Assembly (NCBI RefSeq): GCF_024448165.1
Contig: NZ_JAMOLN010000030.1
Span: 1 to 64,000, forward strand
DNA from: Streptomyces longispororuber
GTDB taxonomy: Bacteria; Actinomycetota; Actinomycetes; Streptomycetales; Streptomycetaceae
Direction: 5' to 3'
Length of the DNA: 64,000 bases
Shown here: positions 35,543 to 42,492 of the stretch, piece by piece
Position numbering within the stretch: the stretch's first letter is position 1
Layout of the letters: the number at the start of each line of letters is the position of its first letter
Made by a program: the position numbers and the translations under genes
Notes under the pieces: generated by a model
Databases searched by the model: none
What the model saw: only the letters and a program-made list of their open reading frames with translations
What the model was told of the DNA's origin: nothing

Positions 35543-36925
35543 ATGACGACACCCCTGGAAGAGCTGTTGCCTGGCACGCGCCGGGCCCTCCTGCACCGCA
35601 TCGCCGTCGCCCAGAGCGAGGGCCGCGCCCCGTCCCTCGTGGCGGCGGTCGCCCGTGACGGGAAGCTGGTCTGGACGGGGTCGCGGACCTCGGTCGACGG
35701 ACACGGGCCCGACGAGAACGTGCAGTACCGCATCGGCTCGATCACGAAGACGTTCACGGCCGTGCTGGTGCTGAGGCTGCGCGACGAAGGACTGCTCGAC
35801 CTGGGCGACCCGCTGGAGAAGCATCTGCCCGGAACCGGCGCAGGTGAGGTCACCATCGCCGAACTCCTCGCGCACACCGGCGGACTGGCGGCCGAGACCC
35901 CGGGCGAGTGGTGGGAGCGCAGCTCCGCGTCGTTGCGGCCGACCCTCGCCGACGTGCTGGGCGAGCAGCCCTTCCGGCACCCCGTCGGACGCCGCCACCA
36001 CTACTCGAACCCTGGCTACACGCTCCTCGGCTCCCTGATCGAGAAGGTGCGCGGCGTCTCCTGGGAAGAGGCCCTGCGCGGCGAGATCCTCGAACCGCTC
36101 GGCCTGAGCCGCACGGGCCTCCAGCCGCAGATGCCGCACGCGGGCGGCTGGGCCGTGCACCCGTTCGCGGACGTACTGCTGCCGGAGCCCAGCGAGGACC
36201 TCGGCCTGATGGCCCCGGCAGGGCAACTGTGGTCCACCACGCGTGACTTGGCATCCTTTGCCACCTTCCTTTCCACGGGCGACGACCGCGTGCTGAGCGC
36301 GGAGTCCGTGCGCGAGATGCGGACGCCGGCCGCGCCGACGCTGCCAGGTGACCGGGAGATGTCGTACGGGCTCGGGATGCAGATCGTGCACGGCGAAAGG
36401 CGCACCCTGGCCGGCCACACCGGATCGCTGCCCGGCTTCCTGGCGGGGCTGTGGCTGAGCGAGGAGGACGGGCTCGTGGCCGTCACTCTCGCCAACTGCA
36501 CGTCGGGCGTTCCGGTGGCCACGGTCGCCGCCGAGCTGCTGGGCATCGTTGCCGAGGCCGAGCCCCGCATCCCCGAGCCCTGGCGTCCGCTGCCCGAAGT
36601 GGACGCGGCCGTCCTGGAGTTGGCGGGGCCCTGGTACTGGGGCACGCAGACCGTGGCACTGCGACTGGCGTCCGAGGGCGGTGTCGAGCTGGGCCCGGCG
36701 GCCGGTGGCGGGCGACGCTCGCGGTTCCGTGCGAACGGGGACGGGACCTGGACCGGACTCGACGGCTACTACGCGGGGGAGCAGCTGCGGGCCGTACGCC
36801 GCCCCGACGGCTCGGTCAGCCATCTGGACCTCGGGTCGTTCGTCTTCACGCGTGAGCCCTACGACAAGAACGCCCCGGTGCCTGGCGGGGTGGACGCGGA
36901 GGGATGGCGCGGGGTGCCGCAGTAG
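35543..36925 (+). CDS. Serine beta-lactamase-like hydrolase (class C / esterase group)
   Basis: A 460-residue member of the beta-lactamase-related serine hydrolases (PF00144). The catalytic SxxK is SITK at 66-69, the YxN equivalent is YSN at about 154-156, and HTG of the KTG position occurs in AGHTGSLPG (about 290-298). There is no signal peptide, so a cytoplasmic esterase, transesterase or peptidase role is more likely than antibiotic resistance. The C-terminal 110 residues form a beta-rich domain. It begins 70 bases after dnaB. Confidence 0.85.
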   Translation: MTTPLEELLPGTRRALLHRIAVAQSEGRAPSLVAAVARDGKLVWTGSRTSVDGHGPDENVQYRIGSITKTFTAVLVLRLRDEGLLDLGDPLEKHLPGTGAGEVTIAELLAHTGGLAAETPGEWWERSSASLRPTLADVLGEQPFRHPVGRRHHYSNPGYTLLGSLIEKVRGVSWEEALRGEILEPLGLSRTGLQPQMPHAGGWAVHPFADVLLPEPSEDLGLMAPAGQLWSTTRDLASFATFLSTGDDRVLSAESVREMRTPAAPTLPGDREMSYGLGMQIVHGERRTLAGHTGSLPGFLAGLWLSEEDGLVAVTLANCTSGVPVATVAAELLGIVAEAEPRIPEPWRPLPEVDAAVLELAGPWYWGTQTVALRLASEGGVELGPAAGGGRRSRFRANGDGTWTGLDGYYAGEQLRAVRRPDGSVSHLDLGSFVFTREPYDKNAPVPGGVDAEGWRGVPQ

Positions 36926-36935
36926 GAGTCCCCAT

Positions 36936-36969
36936 CCGGTCGGCCGTTTCACGTGAAACGGCCGACCGG
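36936..36969. repeat. parS: 34-bp perfect palindrome centred on a parS site
   Basis: The parS core at 36946-36959 is extended by ten bases on each side (CCGGTCGGCC and complement). It lies 10 bases after the serine hydrolase stop, in a convergent gap, and can fold as a terminator stem. Confidence 0.92.
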
Positions 36970-36972
36970 GCA

Positions 36973-36986
36973 GTTCCACGTGAAAC
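36973..36986. promoter_or_regulatory. One-mismatch parS-like site
   Basis: GTTCCACGTGAAAC, one base from parS, starts 13 bases after the perfect site, forming a tandem pair. Confidence 0.6.
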
Positions 36987-37031
36987 ATCCCCGCCGACCC
37001 ACTTCACGAACGCAGGAACGCAGGGAACGCC

Positions 37032-37484
37032 TCAGAGAGGCAGCTTGAACCCCACGTGTGAGGCCACGAAGCCCAGCCGCTCGTAGAAGCGATGCGCGTC
37101 GGTGCGGGTGGCGTCCGAGGTGAGTTGCACCAACTGGCAGTCCTGGCGCCGGGATTCTTCGACGGCCCACTCGATGAGCTGGGTCCCCAGACCGGTGCCG
37201 CGCTCGTCAGCGTGGACCCGGACCCCTTCGATGACCGAGCGGGTCGAGCCCATCCGGGAGAGTCCGGGGATGACGGTGAGCTGCAAGGTGCCCACGACCC
37301 GGCCCTCGCGCACGGCGACGACCAGGTGCTGGTTGGGGTCGGCCGCCAGGCGGGCGTGGGCGGCGAGGTACGGCGCGAGGTCGTCAGGGGACTCGCGCCG
37401 AGCGCCCAGTGGATCGTCCGCCAGCATCGCGACGATCGCCGGCACGTCCTCGGCCGCGGCCGGCCTGATCTCAAGATCTCCCAT
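37032..37484 (-). CDS. GNAT family N-acetyltransferase
   Basis: A 150-residue GNAT enzyme. The acetyl-CoA loop is VHADERGTGLGTQLIEWAVEES (the R-G-T-G-L-G core is visible at about 95-100), and the C-terminal strand RFYERLGFVASHVGFKL is typical. Substrate unknown. No Shine-Dalgarno is seen; TAGGCT lies six bases upstream of the ATG, so the mRNA may be leaderless. Confidence 0.87.
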   Translation of the reverse strand: MGDLEIRPAAAEDVPAIVAMLADDPLGARRESPDDLAPYLAAHARLAADPNQHLVVAVREGRVVGTLQLTVIPGLSRMGSTRSVIEGVRVHADERGTGLGTQLIEWAVEESRRQDCQLVQLTSDATRTDAHRFYERLGFVASHVGFKLPL

Positions 37485-37524
37485 GGGCGCAGCCTAAGCT
37501 GGGCGTCCTCCCGGGCACATCGCC

Positions 37525-37983
37525 CTACGCGGGGACGCGCAACCCCTCGACGGCCCTGACCAGCGGCGCGAGCTCGGGGTTCTCGGCGGCCGTGTCGAGG
37601 GCCTCGCGCAGCGCGGTCTCGTTCGTGGGCCGGGCTTCTTCGAGGAGCTTGAGGCCCGCCTCGGAGACGTTGGTGTAGATGCCGCGGCGGTCCGTGGGGC
37701 ACAGGTAGCGCGCGAGCAGGCCACGGTCCTCCAGGCGGGTCACCAGGCGGGTGGTGGCGCTCTGGCTGAGCACGACGGCGTCGGCGACCTGCTTCATCTG
37801 GAGGTGGCCGCCGTCCCCGTCGTGCTGGCGGCTCAGTACGTCGAGGAGGGAGTACTCGCGCACGCTCAGGTCGTGCTGGGCCTGCAGCGCGCGCTCGATG
37901 TGGGCCTCGATCCTGCCGTGCAGCAGGGAGAGGGCGCACCAGCCCTGGGAGAGGGCGGTGAGTGCGGGGTCTGTGGCGGTCAT
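37525..37983 (-). CDS. MarR family transcriptional regulator
   Basis: A 152-residue winged-helix repressor. The N-terminal dimer helix is followed by LSVREYSLLDVLSRQ, the recognition helix VLSQSATTRLVTRLEDRGLL and the wing YLCPTDRRGIYTNVSEAGLKLL, all standard MarR elements. It is divergent from an MFS exporter, and AATTGC/GCAATT repeats in the 144-base gap are the likely operator. GGAGG lies 11 bases before ATG 37983. Ligands of such pairs are often phenolic or antibiotic-like compounds (family knowledge). Confidence 0.9.
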   Translation of the reverse strand: MTATDPALTALSQGWCALSLLHGRIEAHIERALQAQHDLSVREYSLLDVLSRQHDGDGGHLQMKQVADAVVLSQSATTRLVTRLEDRGLLARYLCPTDRRGIYTNVSEAGLKLLEEARPTNETALREALDTAAENPELAPLVRAVEGLRVPA

Positions 37984-38036
37984 GGCTCGTGGATCCTCCG
38001 TTCCGGAGTGGCTGCACACCAGGGTAGTCGATATCT

Positions 38037-38081
38037 GTAAATTGCCCGCGCTTGCAATTAGCCAGCGTCTGCAATTATTGT
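38037..38081. promoter_or_regulatory. Operator/promoter region between marR and the MFS gene
   Basis: TAAATTGC (38037-38044) and GCAATTA (38054-38060) form an inverted repeat with a 9-base spacer, and TGCAATTA recurs as a direct repeat at 38070-38077. For the plus strand TTGCAA (38052-38057) and TATTGT (38076-38081) with 18 bases between make a plausible promoter overlapping the repeats. Confidence 0.6.
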
Positions 38082-38127
38082 GAGGTCTCGTAAAGCGCAC
38101 CCGCAACAACCTGGGAAGGTGGACCCC

Positions 38128-39345
38128 ATGCCTCTCGCGCTTCTCGCCCTCGCGATCGGGGCCTTCGGGATCGGAACCACGGAATTCGTGATCATGGGAC
38201 TCCTCCCAGAGGTCGCGGGTGACTTCGGCGTCTCCATCCCCACGGCCGGATTCCTGGTCACCGGCTATGCCCTCGGTGTCATGATCGGCGCCCCGCTGAT
38301 GACGGTCCTGGGCACCCGCATCTCGCGCAAGCGGATGCTGATGCTGCTGATGGGCCTCTTCATCGTCGGCAACCTGCTCTCCGCCGTCGCCCCGGTCTTC
38401 GCCGTCATGCTGATCGGCCGGGTGGTCGCCTCGCTCGCCCACGGCGCCTTCTTCGGCATCGGTTCGGTCGTCGCGGCGGAGCTGGTCGCCCCGGAGAAGA
38501 AGGCCGGCGCGATCGCCATGATGTTCACGGGCCTGACCGTGGCCAACGTCGTCGGTGTCCCCCTCGGCACCCTGATCGGCCAGACCGCGGGCTGGCGCGT
38601 CACCTTCACGGTCGTCGCCGCGCTCGGCGTCCTCGGCCTCGTCGGCATCGCCAAGCTCGTACCCGACCTGCCCAAGCCCGCGGGCGTGCAACTCCGCCAC
38701 GAACTGGCCGCCTTCAAGAACGTGCAGGTCCTGCTCGCCATGGCGATGACCGTGCTCGGCTTCGGCGGCGTCTTCGCGGCCATCACCTACATCGCACCGA
38801 TGATGACCCACATCGCCGGCTATGCGGACGGCTCGGTCACCTGGCTGCTCGTCCTCTTCGGGCTCGGCATGGTCGGCGGCAACCTCGTCGGCGGCAAGTT
38901 CGCCGACCGGGCCCTGATGCCCATGCTGTACGTCTCGCTGGGCGCCCTGGCGATCGTGCTCGCCCTGTTCACGGTCACCGCGCACGACAAGATCCTGGCC
39001 GCGATCACCATCGCCCTGATCGGTGCGCTCGGCTTCGCCACCGTGCCGCCGCTGCAGAAGCGCGTCCTGGACCAGGCGTCCGGCGCCCCGACGCTCGCCT
39101 CGGCCGTCAACATCGGCGCCTTCAACCTCGGCAACGCCCTCTCCGCCTGGCTCGGCGGCATGGTGATCGCCGCGGGCCTCGGCTACACCGCCCCGAACTG
39201 GGTCGGCGCCGCTCTCGCCGCGGGAGCCCTCGTCCTGGCCGTCCTGTCGGCCGCCCTGGAGCGCCGCTCGCCCGCCCCGAGCCTCGTGGCGGCCGGAGCT
39301 GCCGGGGCCACCGGACGGCAGCACGCCGAGCCGGTCCACCACTGA
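38128..39345 (+). CDS. MFS exporter (AraJ/chloramphenicol-resistance type DHA1 family)
   Basis: A 405-residue, 12-helix drug:H+ antiporter-like protein. It opens MPLALLALAIGAFGIGTTEF and VIMGLLPEVAGDFGVSIPTAG, the hallmark of the AraJ/Cmx subgroup, and has LMTVLGTRISRKRML (motif A) and VVGVPLGTLIGQTAGWRVTF (motif C). The divergent MarR gene probably represses it. ATG 38128 follows GGGAAGGTGGA. The short HbpS-like gene 76 bases downstream may be cotranscribed. Confidence 0.88.
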   Translation: MPLALLALAIGAFGIGTTEFVIMGLLPEVAGDFGVSIPTAGFLVTGYALGVMIGAPLMTVLGTRISRKRMLMLLMGLFIVGNLLSAVAPVFAVMLIGRVVASLAHGAFFGIGSVVAAELVAPEKKAGAIAMMFTGLTVANVVGVPLGTLIGQTAGWRVTFTVVAALGVLGLVGIAKLVPDLPKPAGVQLRHELAAFKNVQVLLAMAMTVLGFGGVFAAITYIAPMMTHIAGYADGSVTWLLVLFGLGMVGGNLVGGKFADRALMPMLYVSLGALAIVLALFTVTAHDKILAAITIALIGALGFATVPPLQKRVLDQASGAPTLASAVNIGAFNLGNALSAWLGGMVIAAGLGYTAPNWVGAALAAGALVLAVLSAALERRSPAPSLVAAGAAGATGRQHAEPVHH

Positions 39346-39421
39346 CCGCACCCCGCCCCCGGGGCCGACGACGTCCCCGCCCCACCGGAACGACCAGCAC
39401 CACCCCGCAAGGAGCACCCTC

Positions 39422-39841
39422 ATGAGCACCACCGTCGCCGCCCCGCTGACCACCCAGGACGCCGAGACGCTCGTCTCCGCCGCCCGCAGGGCCGCCGAGG
39501 CGGCCGGGGTCACCGTCAGCGTCACCGTCCTCGACGCGGGCGGCCACCTCCTCGCCTTCCGCCGGGACGACCGCGCGGTCCTCATCTCCGGCGAGACCAG
39601 CACCCGCAAGGCGTACACGGCCCTCCAGCTCAACGCCCCGACCGCAGACCTCGTCGACCTGGTGAAGCCCGACGGGCCCTTCCACAGCCTGCCGACCGCC
39701 CTCGACCGGCCGCTGCTGTTCATCGCCGGTGGTCTCCCGATCCACCGCGACGGGCGCCTGATCGGTGCGATCGGTGTCGGCGGCGGCGCCCCCGAGCAGG
39801 ACCACGGCTTCGCCGGCGAGGCCCTCGACGCGCTCGTCTGA
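39422..39841 (+). CDS. GlcG/HbpS family heme-binding-like protein
   Basis: A 139-residue protein of the DUF336 (GlcG/HbpS) family. The fold signatures VSVTVLDAGGHLLAFRRDD, STRKAYTALQL and GGLPIHRDGRLIGAIGVGGG are all visible. No signal peptide is present, unlike the secreted HbpS of Streptomyces reticuli, so this is a cytoplasmic paralogue. Its role here is not known; proximity to the MarR-MFS pair suggests stress or efflux. AAGGAG precedes the ATG. A strong terminator follows. Confidence 0.82.
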   Translation: MSTTVAAPLTTQDAETLVSAARRAAEAAGVTVSVTVLDAGGHLLAFRRDDRAVLISGETSTRKAYTALQLNAPTADLVDLVKPDGPFHSLPTALDRPLLFIAGGLPIHRDGRLIGAIGVGGGAPEQDHGFAGEALDALV

Positions 39842-39854
39842 AGCACCGGCACCC

Positions 39855-39907
39855 ACGACTCCGCCCCCGAGCGGCCGCGGTTCAGCGGCGCTCGGGGGCG
39901 GAGTCGT
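39855..39907. terminator. Bidirectional terminator between convergent genes
   Basis: A perfect 18-bp stem (39855-39872 with 39890-39907) around a 17-base loop between the HbpS-like gene and a GNAT gene. Confidence 0.85.
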
Positions 39908-39925
39908 CGTGGTGCGGGCCGGCGG

Positions 39926-40792
39926 TCAGCCGGCCGCGACCGTCAGCGGGGCGAAGCGGCGGGTCCAGTCGCCGGGCAGGTCCGGTGCGCCGTGGTTCAT
40001 CACCGCGTTCATGGCGATGCCTTCCAGGCCGCGCTCCTTGATCCAGGTGAGCAGCTCTTCATGGCGTACGTCGATGTCGGTGCGCAGCGGACGGTCCGTG
40101 TGCGCCGCGAGCGAGGCGACCAGGGCCTTGGCCGTCTCGGTGTCGCGGGCCACCAGCGGTCCGACGACATGGGTGTCCATGTTGGGCCAGGCGGCCGCGT
40201 AGCCGATGAGTTCGCCGCCGTCCTCGGCCACCCGCAACTGGTCCGCGAAGGCGGGCAGCCGCGTGATGATGTGCGTGCGGTCGGGGCCGAACACCTCGGC
40301 GTCCAGCCGGAGGATCGCCGTGAGGTCCTCCGCCGTGGCGGGCCGCGTGGGGACCTCCGGCAGGGGGCCGCCCGGTGTGAAGCGGCCCCGCACCATCTCG
40401 GCCCTACCGGTCACCTTGAAGCCCAGCTCCTCGTAGAGGGGCCGCCCGTACGGCGTCGCGTGCAGCGTCAGCGGTGTCGTCCCCGCCCGCTCGACGACCG
40501 CGTGCATCAGGCGCCGGCCGACGCCCTTGCGGGCGTGCCGTTCGGCGACCAGCACCATGCCGATCGCGGCGAGTTCTGGCCGCTCCCGCGGCCCGTACTC
40601 GGTCACCACGCAGCAGCCGACGAGCCCGCCGTCGGGGTCGTCGATGCCGTAGCCGGTACCGGCGGCGAGCAGGAGGCCCCATTTGTGCTCCTCGCGGGGC
40701 CAGCCCCGGTCCTCGGAGAGGTCCGCGCACGCGAGGACGTCGCGTCGGGTGAGACGGCGGATGGGAAGGTCGGAGAGGGAAGGTGTCGACAC
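39926..40792 (-). CDS. Tandem GNAT acetyltransferase
   Basis: A 288-residue protein with two GNAT-like halves. The N-terminal half is complete, with GMVLVAERHARKGVGRRLMHAVVER containing the R-x-x-G-V-G acetyl-CoA loop, and PLYEELGFKVTGRAEMVRG. The C-terminal half begins RPATAEDLTAILRLDAEVFG and is a degenerate copy. The GTG start at 40792 is five bases after the stop of the upstream membrane protein, with no clear ribosome binding site, which suggests translation by re-initiation. Substrate unknown. Confidence 0.82.
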   Translation of the reverse strand: MSTPSLSDLPIRRLTRRDVLACADLSEDRGWPREEHKWGLLLAAGTGYGIDDPDGGLVGCCVVTEYGPRERPELAAIGMVLVAERHARKGVGRRLMHAVVERAGTTPLTLHATPYGRPLYEELGFKVTGRAEMVRGRFTPGGPLPEVPTRPATAEDLTAILRLDAEVFGPDRTHIITRLPAFADQLRVAEDGGELIGYAAAWPNMDTHVVGPLVARDTETAKALVASLAAHTDRPLRTDIDVRHEELLTWIKERGLEGIAMNAVMNHGAPDLPGDWTRRFAPLTVAAG

Positions 40793-40797
40793 GCAGG

Positions 40798-41343
40798 TCA
40801 GGCTGTCGGACTCGGCCCCGTGGCGTCCACCGCTTTGCGAGCAGTGCCCCGGTGCTTTCGGCCACGTCGGGTCAGTCCCCACGGCTTGAGCACCGAGATC
40901 GCGGTCATGAAGGCGTACGAGGTGAGCGAGACGATCGGGCCCGCCAGCAGATCCGTGGGGCGGGTCAACCGACCGCCGTCCGCCAGCGTCGCCACGGCGT
41001 CGTTGACGCCCGGCCGCAACGCGAAGATCGACGCGGCGGTCGTGGCGAGCGTCAGCCAGAACTTGACGTAGACCCATCGGTGTCGGGCGAGGCCCCACCG
41101 CGTGCCCAGGGAGAGCACCAGACCGCTCAGCAGGGTCAGCAGCGCGAGCGGAAGCACCAGCCAGTCCGCGAAGAGCTTCATGGAGCGGGCCGACGCCTCC
41201 ACGGCGGGCCCGGCCCCGGTGGCCGTCGCCGTGATGGCCAGCGCGAGCAGCCCGAGCGAGACGCCGAGCCAGGAGGCCGAGGCGGCGACGTGGACAACGA
41301 GGAGTGCCCGTCGAGGGCGGCGCTGAAGTTTCACGTGAAACAC
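40798..41343 (-). CDS. Four-helix membrane protein (DUF2269-like)
   Basis: A protein of about 181 residues with four hydrophobic helices: LLVVHVAASASWLGVSLGLLAL, FADWLVLPLALLTLLSGLVLSL, YVKFWLTLATTAASIFAL and a C-terminal one around GPIVSLTSYAFMTAISVL. His and Trp in the first helix recall DUF2269-type small membrane proteins, but the assignment is tentative. The start is unclear: GTG 41343 and GTG 41334 both lie within or at the edge of a parS site, giving VFHVKLQRRPRR or VKLQRRPRR. No good Shine-Dalgarno is seen. It is followed at once by the tandem GNAT gene. Confidence 0.72.
   Translation of the reverse strand: MFHVKLQRRPRRALLVVHVAASASWLGVSLGLLALAITATATGAGPAVEASARSMKLFADWLVLPLALLTLLSGLVLSLGTRWGLARHRWVYVKFWLTLATTAASIFALRPGVNDAVATLADGGRLTRPTDLLAGPIVSLTSYAFMTAISVLKPWGLTRRGRKHRGTARKAVDATGPSPTA
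41328..41341. promoter_or_regulatory. parS: parS site at the start of the four-helix membrane protein gene
   Basis: Perfect GTTTCACGTGAAAC overlapping the probable start codons of the minus-strand gene and lying 30-45 bases upstream of the promoter of the divergent HAD gene. Confidence 0.93.
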
Positions 41344-41370
41344 GGTGCCGGGAGCGGCGTCCGCGGGCGT

Positions 41371-41399
41371 CTGACGGCGGGAGTAACCCCGGGTACTAG
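41371..41399 (+). promoter_or_regulatory. Promoter for a probably leaderless HAD gene
   Basis: CTGACG (41371-41376) and TACTAG (41394-41399) with a 17-base spacer. Initiation six to twelve bases downstream would fall at or very near the ATG at 41411, which has no ribosome binding site. Confidence 0.6.
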
Positions 41400-41410
41400 C
41401 CTCGGCGTAC

Positions 41411-42049
41411 ATGACCCGACCGAGACTGCATCTCTTCGACATGGACGGGACGTTGCTGCCCGGCACCACCGCCCCCGTGCAGATATCGCGTCAGCTGGGC
41501 CTGGAGGCCGAGACCGTCGCGCTGGACGCCGAGATCGGGGCGCAGCGCATCGGCCCGCCGGAGTACGCGCACCGTATCCACGCCCTGTGGGCGCGGCTGA
41601 CGGCCGATCACGTCACGGCCGCTTTCGAGGGAGCGCCCTGGCTCGGCGGGATCCGGGAGACGTGGGCGGAGATCCGTGACCGCGGGGACTACTGCGCGGT
41701 TGTCTCCCTGTCCCCGTCCTTCTTCGTCGAGCGGCTCACGGCGTGGGGCGCGCACGCGGCGTACGGATCGCGCTTCCCCGCCGTGCCGTTCGCCGAGCCC
41801 GTCGACCCGGCCGGGGTGCTCAGCGCCGCGGCCAAGGTGAAGATCGCGGACCGGCTCTGTGAAGAGTTCGGGGTGGCCCGAGAGGACTGTGTCGCGTACG
41901 GAGACTCGCTGTCCGACGTGGAGCTTTTCGGCGTCGTGCCCGTATCGGTCGCGGTCAATGCGGATCGGCATGTAGCAGGACTTGCCACCCACTCCTATGT
42001 GGGGCGTGATCTGCGGGAAGCCTACGAATTGGTGCGGCGCGACCGGTAA
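41411..42049 (+). CDS. HAD-IB family hydrolase (SerB-like)
   Basis: A 212-residue phosphatase of the HAD superfamily. Motif I is LFDMDGTLLPG (residues 8-18), motif II is the serine in CAVVSLSPSFF (about 95-105), motif III the lysine in AAKVKIADRL and motif IV VAYGDSLSDVELF (about 161-173). The helical cap between motifs I and II fits the subfamily IB group that includes phosphoserine phosphatase; in Streptomyces this gene may act on a phosphoserine-like or polyketide intermediate, not determined. The mRNA is probably leaderless. Confidence 0.85.
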   Translation: MTRPRLHLFDMDGTLLPGTTAPVQISRQLGLEAETVALDAEIGAQRIGPPEYAHRIHALWARLTADHVTAAFEGAPWLGGIRETWAEIRDRGDYCAVVSLSPSFFVERLTAWGAHAAYGSRFPAVPFAEPVDPAGVLSAAAKVKIADRLCEEFGVAREDCVAYGDSLSDVELFGVVPVSVAVNADRHVAGLATHSYVGRDLREAYELVRRDR

Positions 42050-42098
42050 TTGAGCGAATTCGGAGAGCGCGCGACGCCCGCTTAATCGGTGGTTAGGG

Positions 42099-42122
42099 CG
42101 GGAGGGGCTTGTGCCCCTCCCG
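42099..42122 (+). terminator. Hairpin after the HAD gene
   Basis: A perfect 10-bp stem (42099-42108 with 42113-42122) with a TTGT loop. The following 42123-42492 stretch has no supported gene. Confidence 0.7.
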
Positions 42123-42350
42123 GCTGCCGGTATGGTCGACTCCGGTTCGTGTCCGGGACCGTGCGAAGACAGCGGAGAAGTCCGTGGACCGCATGCAGGC
42201 CGACGCAGCCTAGCCGGACGGGGAGATCGAAGACCCGCACTTTCCGCTTTGCGTTCTGTGCAATGGCACCGGGTGGCATGCTGCGGTGAGGGGACTGCGG
42301 GCAATGTCACACTCTTGCCTTACTTGTCCGTAGCAATCCGGGAAACGGGT

Positions 42351-42368
42351 TCAATGTGGCCGCATTGA
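42351..42368. promoter_or_regulatory. Inverted repeat upstream of the flavohemoglobin gene
   Basis: TCAATG (42351-42356) and CATTGA (42363-42368) with a 6-base spacer, 125 bases before the gene. It could be a regulator site; the identity is unknown. Confidence 0.35.
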
Positions 42369-42492
42369 CCGTCCGAAGTGAGTGGGGGCAGGAGACAGCA
42401 CGCGGGGGAATACCAGCTTCCGATCACGCGCGAGCAGGAATGCGCGCGGAAGTACAGAGACCGACCGAAAGATGTTCGAGGCGAGGCTCAGG

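Noticed and set aside
42089-42289. Small frames and a GGTTCGTGTCC tRNA-T-arm-like sequence in the gap before the flavohemoglobin gene
   Set aside because: No acceptor, D or anticodon arms can be folded around it, and the small frames lack ribosome binding sites.
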